Source of the DNA: Asterionellopsis glacialis
Taxonomy: Eukaryota > Bacillariophyta > Plagiogrammaphyceae > Rhaphoneidales > Asterionellopsidaceae
Assembly: GCA_014885115.2 (NCBI GenBank)
Contig: WKLE02003840.1
Coordinates: forward strand, 1-10,642
DNA: 10,642 nucleotides
Direction of reading: 5' to 3'
Shown here piece after piece: positions 8,818 to 10,642 of this stretch. The stretch's first letter is position 1. The number at the start of each line of letters is the position of its first letter. Both the position numbers and the translations under genes were made by a program. The notes under the pieces were generated by a model that worked only from the letters and a program-made list of their open reading frames with translations, was not told where the DNA came from and searched no databases.

Positions 8818-9370
8818 GTGTCCACTGTATATTTAGGTAGATTACTAACTACAACTTTTCACGATTAGAAAGACGGTCATCCATGTTCCTCACAACTTTC
8901 TCCCCTTTATTTTGTGTGACGTTTTGTGGGAAATTTCGTTTAGGTATTCAATGCTATTAATTATAACTTAAACACAAAATAAATAGCAATGGTGTGTCCA
9001 CTGTCTACATACTGTAGGTAGATTACCAATGAGCTACTTCAACAACGTTTCACGATTAGACATGAAGTCATTCAGCATGTTCCTCACAATTTTTCTCCCC
9101 TTTCGTGAGATTTTGTGGGAAATCTCGTTTAGGTATTTAATGCTATTTATTTTGGCTTAAATACAAAGTAATTAGCAATGATGTGTCCACTGTATACATA
9201 CTGCAGATAGATTACTAATTTGCTGCTTCCAAAACATTTCACGATTAGACATGAAGTCATCGATGCTCCTCACAATTTTTCTTCTCTTCTTCGTGAGATT
9301 TTGCAGGGAACATGGCCTTGATATTTAAGGCAATTTATTACAACTTCAATGCAAAGTAATTAGCGATGAT
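8818..9370 (+). repeat. three diverged tandem copies of a 176-189 bp unit
   Basis: Copies are 8818-8993 (176 nt), 8994-9182 (189 nt) and 9183-9370 (188 nt). Each begins GTGTCCACTGT and contains, in the same order, (A/G)GATTACNAAT-like sequence, TTCACGATTAGA, a (T/C)CCTCACAA block, a pyrimidine-rich CTCCCC/CTTCTC block, a TTTTG(T/C)(G/A)GGAA block and, at the end, AATTAGC(A/G)ATGAT or a close variant. Copies 2 and 3 are closest; copy 1 has lost about 13 nt and is more diverged. No copy encodes a continuous frame. The array is non-coding and of unknown function. Confidence 0.92.
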
Positions 9371-9968
9371 GTTTGTAGTGAAAAGAGGCCACTGGCTTGA
9401 GAACTTTATTACCGTATTTCAGCAACGGGTACTTTTAGTTTCGTAGAGGTAAATTGCAAGACTCTGTAAGCTTCAGGTACTGTACAGGACCACAACTTAT
9501 ATATATACCGCATAATTGACATTGCAGCGCTTTTCAAAAAAGCTACTGCATTAGAGAACATTGTTTATTAAAATTCTTTATGAAAACATCCAGGTAAATT
9601 GTCTATGTATTGTTCATACGTTTACAAATAACGTCTATCATTTCTCTCCAGAAAAGGGAAAAAGGGGGTAGGAAAATATACGAAAATCATGTGTTGTTTC
9701 TACGATTAAAATCTTTACAAAGAAGCACGTTGACGATTGGCGCTTTAGCATAGTTCCCTCTGCACTCATACTAGTCTGCACGTCGATACAATGTTCTAAA
9801 AAAGACAAAATAGAAATTGTCCGGGTCATGTACACTCTAGAAGTAATGTGCCTCATATGTATAGCATAGCATCCTATAAAAATAACAAGAACACCAACGA
9901 ATAGTTGTTCTTTACTTTCAGTCCAGTATTTCAAAAAATGTTGAGGATTTTGTATGAAACAGACAATT

Positions 9969-10004
9969 CATTCAGTGTTACGGTACTTGTACACTATTAT
10001 TTAC
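9969..10004 (-). repeat. right arm of imperfect inverted-repeat pair
   Basis: This is the partner of the arm at 8257-8294. It contains GTACTTGTAC (9983-9992), the exact reverse complement of the left 10-mer. Together the arms enclose about 1.75 kb that includes the whole tandem array. The flanking bases (GCGTCT on the left, AAAATT on the right) show no duplication. Confidence 0.4.
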
Positions 10005-10028
10005 AAAATTTGTAAATTTCTTCTTTAG

Positions 10029-10137
10029 GTCCCAGAGAATTAGTACCAGGAATATGGGGAACTTTCGACAGCACTTTATATTGTAAAGGTCAAACTTCTA
10101 TATTGTCAACATTAGGAAAACTCTTATGCTCTAATCA
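10029..10137 (+). pseudogene. exon-like segment, weak FGGY carbohydrate-kinase resemblance
   Basis: The segment is framed by a good acceptor (AAATTTCTTCTTTAG, ending 10028) and a consensus donor GTGAGT at 10138. Only one frame is open through it, entered in phase 1. It reads PRELVPGIWGTFDSTLYCKG and then QTSILSTLGKLLCSN. VPGIWG followed by a Gly-Gln-Ser/Thr...Leu-Leu pattern recalls the conserved stretch of FGGY kinases (VPGxWGP...EGGQSxxGxLL), but about five residues between the two blocks are missing and the EGGQS core is altered. No convincing upstream coding exon exists in the window. It may be a relic, an internal exon of an unrecognised gene, or chance. Confidence 0.3.
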
Positions 10138-10253
10138 GTGAGTTGTTTGTTTGTTGGGGGTGAGATGGGTAGTCTACGTATATCGTACCTTCTCCTTTTT
10201 TCTGGAAATGTTGTGTGTTTTCGTTTTCGTTCTTGTTTTTTCCCTCTGCTAAG
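10138..10253 (+). other. candidate intron between exon-like segments (116 nt)
   Basis: Donor GTGAGT, a long T-rich stretch, then TTTTTTCCCTCTGCTAAG as acceptor. The length fits the two VPS41 introns (88 and 103 nt). Splicing turns an immediate TGA stop at the donor into an open frame (CA|G TAC AAC). Confidence 0.35.
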
Positions 10254-10359
10254 GTACAACTCTCAAAGAAACGGATCCTCTGCCTTGTTGCTTTATTCTA
10301 TTTTGTCTTGTGATTCTTATTCGTTACGGACTGTGCATCAGATTGTGTCTGCATCTTGA
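10254..10359 (+). pseudogene. second exon-like segment ending in TGA
   Basis: After the candidate intron the frame continues as YNSQRNGSSALLLYSILSCD and about 15 more residues to TGA at 10357-10359. This peptide resembles no family I know and does not continue an FGGY domain. It is supported only by the splice signals and by frame compatibility with the preceding segment, so it may be a terminal exon, a decayed remnant or non-coding transcript. Confidence 0.22.
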
Positions 10360-10642
10360 CTTTCTTATCTCAAGACTCTCATTCCGACTCTTGACTTTTT
10401 TTGCGGGGGAGAGTCGTGCGTCCCATATGATTGAACTCTTGTGTGTTTTCTCTCTCTTGAACTGTGTCGTGTGTGTGACAATTGCTGGGGTTAGAAATTA
10501 GCCTTATCAAAGTTATATTTCACGTAAATACATCATGCTCCTGCAAAAGATACCCCCAGGTACAGATCAGGCCGAATCTAAGCCGGAAAATTATCGTAGA
10601 AATATACGCACTTGTTGAGTACCCAAAATAGGAGGGGACAAG
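10360..10642. other. right-hand end, nothing supportable
   Basis: The stretch is T- and C-rich at first, then mixed. The only ATG frame of note is 10535-10618 (27 codons), too short to call. The candidate donor-like CCCCCAGGTACAG near 10553 has no partner that I can identify. Confidence 0.5.

Larger units (their letters stand above)
8027..10028. other. AT-rich 2-kb region without a supportable gene
   Basis: No ATG-started open frame of credible length occurs on either strand. The longest frame (9638-9934, minus) opens with TTG and its first ATG leaves only about 72 residues. GC is visibly lower than in the flanking genes; hand-counted lines at 8941, 9121, 9541 and 9961 hold only 15-17 G/C per 60. 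The region contains the 5' flank of the 415-residue gene, the three-copy tandem repeat and the inverted-repeat pair listed separately. No tRNA or rRNA signature was seen. Confidence 0.6.

Noticed and set aside
9638..9934. 98-codon minus-strand frame with an N-terminal hydrophobic stretch.
   Set aside because: It opens with TTG; the first ATG falls after the hydrophobic stretch. It lies in AT-rich, repeat-bearing DNA with no other coding sign.
10535..10618. 27-codon ATG frame near the right edge.
   Set aside because: It is too short, with no splice partner or family resemblance.

Overview
The window looks like a piece of a protist nuclear genome, most likely a diatom or related stramenopile. 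The evidence is short GT-AG introns (88 and 103 nt, with two further candidate introns nearby), moderate GC in coding DNA, AT-rich intergenic DNA, and proteins full of Ser/Thr/Gln/Asp/Glu low-complexity tracts inserted into conserved domains. The organism call is inference; no rRNA or other marker gene is present.

Layout. Positions 1-533 are upstream DNA of the first gene and contain one AT hairpin. Positions 534-6652 (+) hold a complete three-exon gene for VPS41, the HOPS tethering-complex subunit for late endosome/vacuole fusion. Its spliced product is 1975 residues, about twice the usual length. The extra length comes from a 447-residue acidic N-terminal extension and several low-complexity insertions in the beta-propeller and solenoid. 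The RING-H2 domain that usually ends VPS41 is missing. Positions 6653-6778 are a short convergent intergenic gap. Positions 6779-8026 (-) hold an intronless gene for an unrecognised 415-residue Ser/Thr-rich protein with a long Ser-Lys dipeptide run.

Positions 8027-10028 are about 2 kb of AT-rich DNA without a supportable gene. This stretch contains three diverged tandem copies of a 176-189 bp unit (8818-9370). It is bracketed by an imperfect inverted-repeat pair (8257-8294 and 9969-10004), so it may be a decayed non-autonomous mobile element. At 10029-10359 there are two exon-like segments with good splice signals. The first encodes a peptide that weakly resembles a conserved stretch of FGGY-family carbohydrate kinases, and its upstream partner cannot be found, so it may be a gene relic. 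The last 280 bases show nothing supportable.

The two genes have no evident functional link; they are simply convergent neighbours. I do not see a new multi-gene system. The items most worth a second look are the oversized RING-less VPS41 with its repeated acidic/valine motifs, the tandem repeat inside an inverted-repeat bracket, and the orphan FGGY-like exon.
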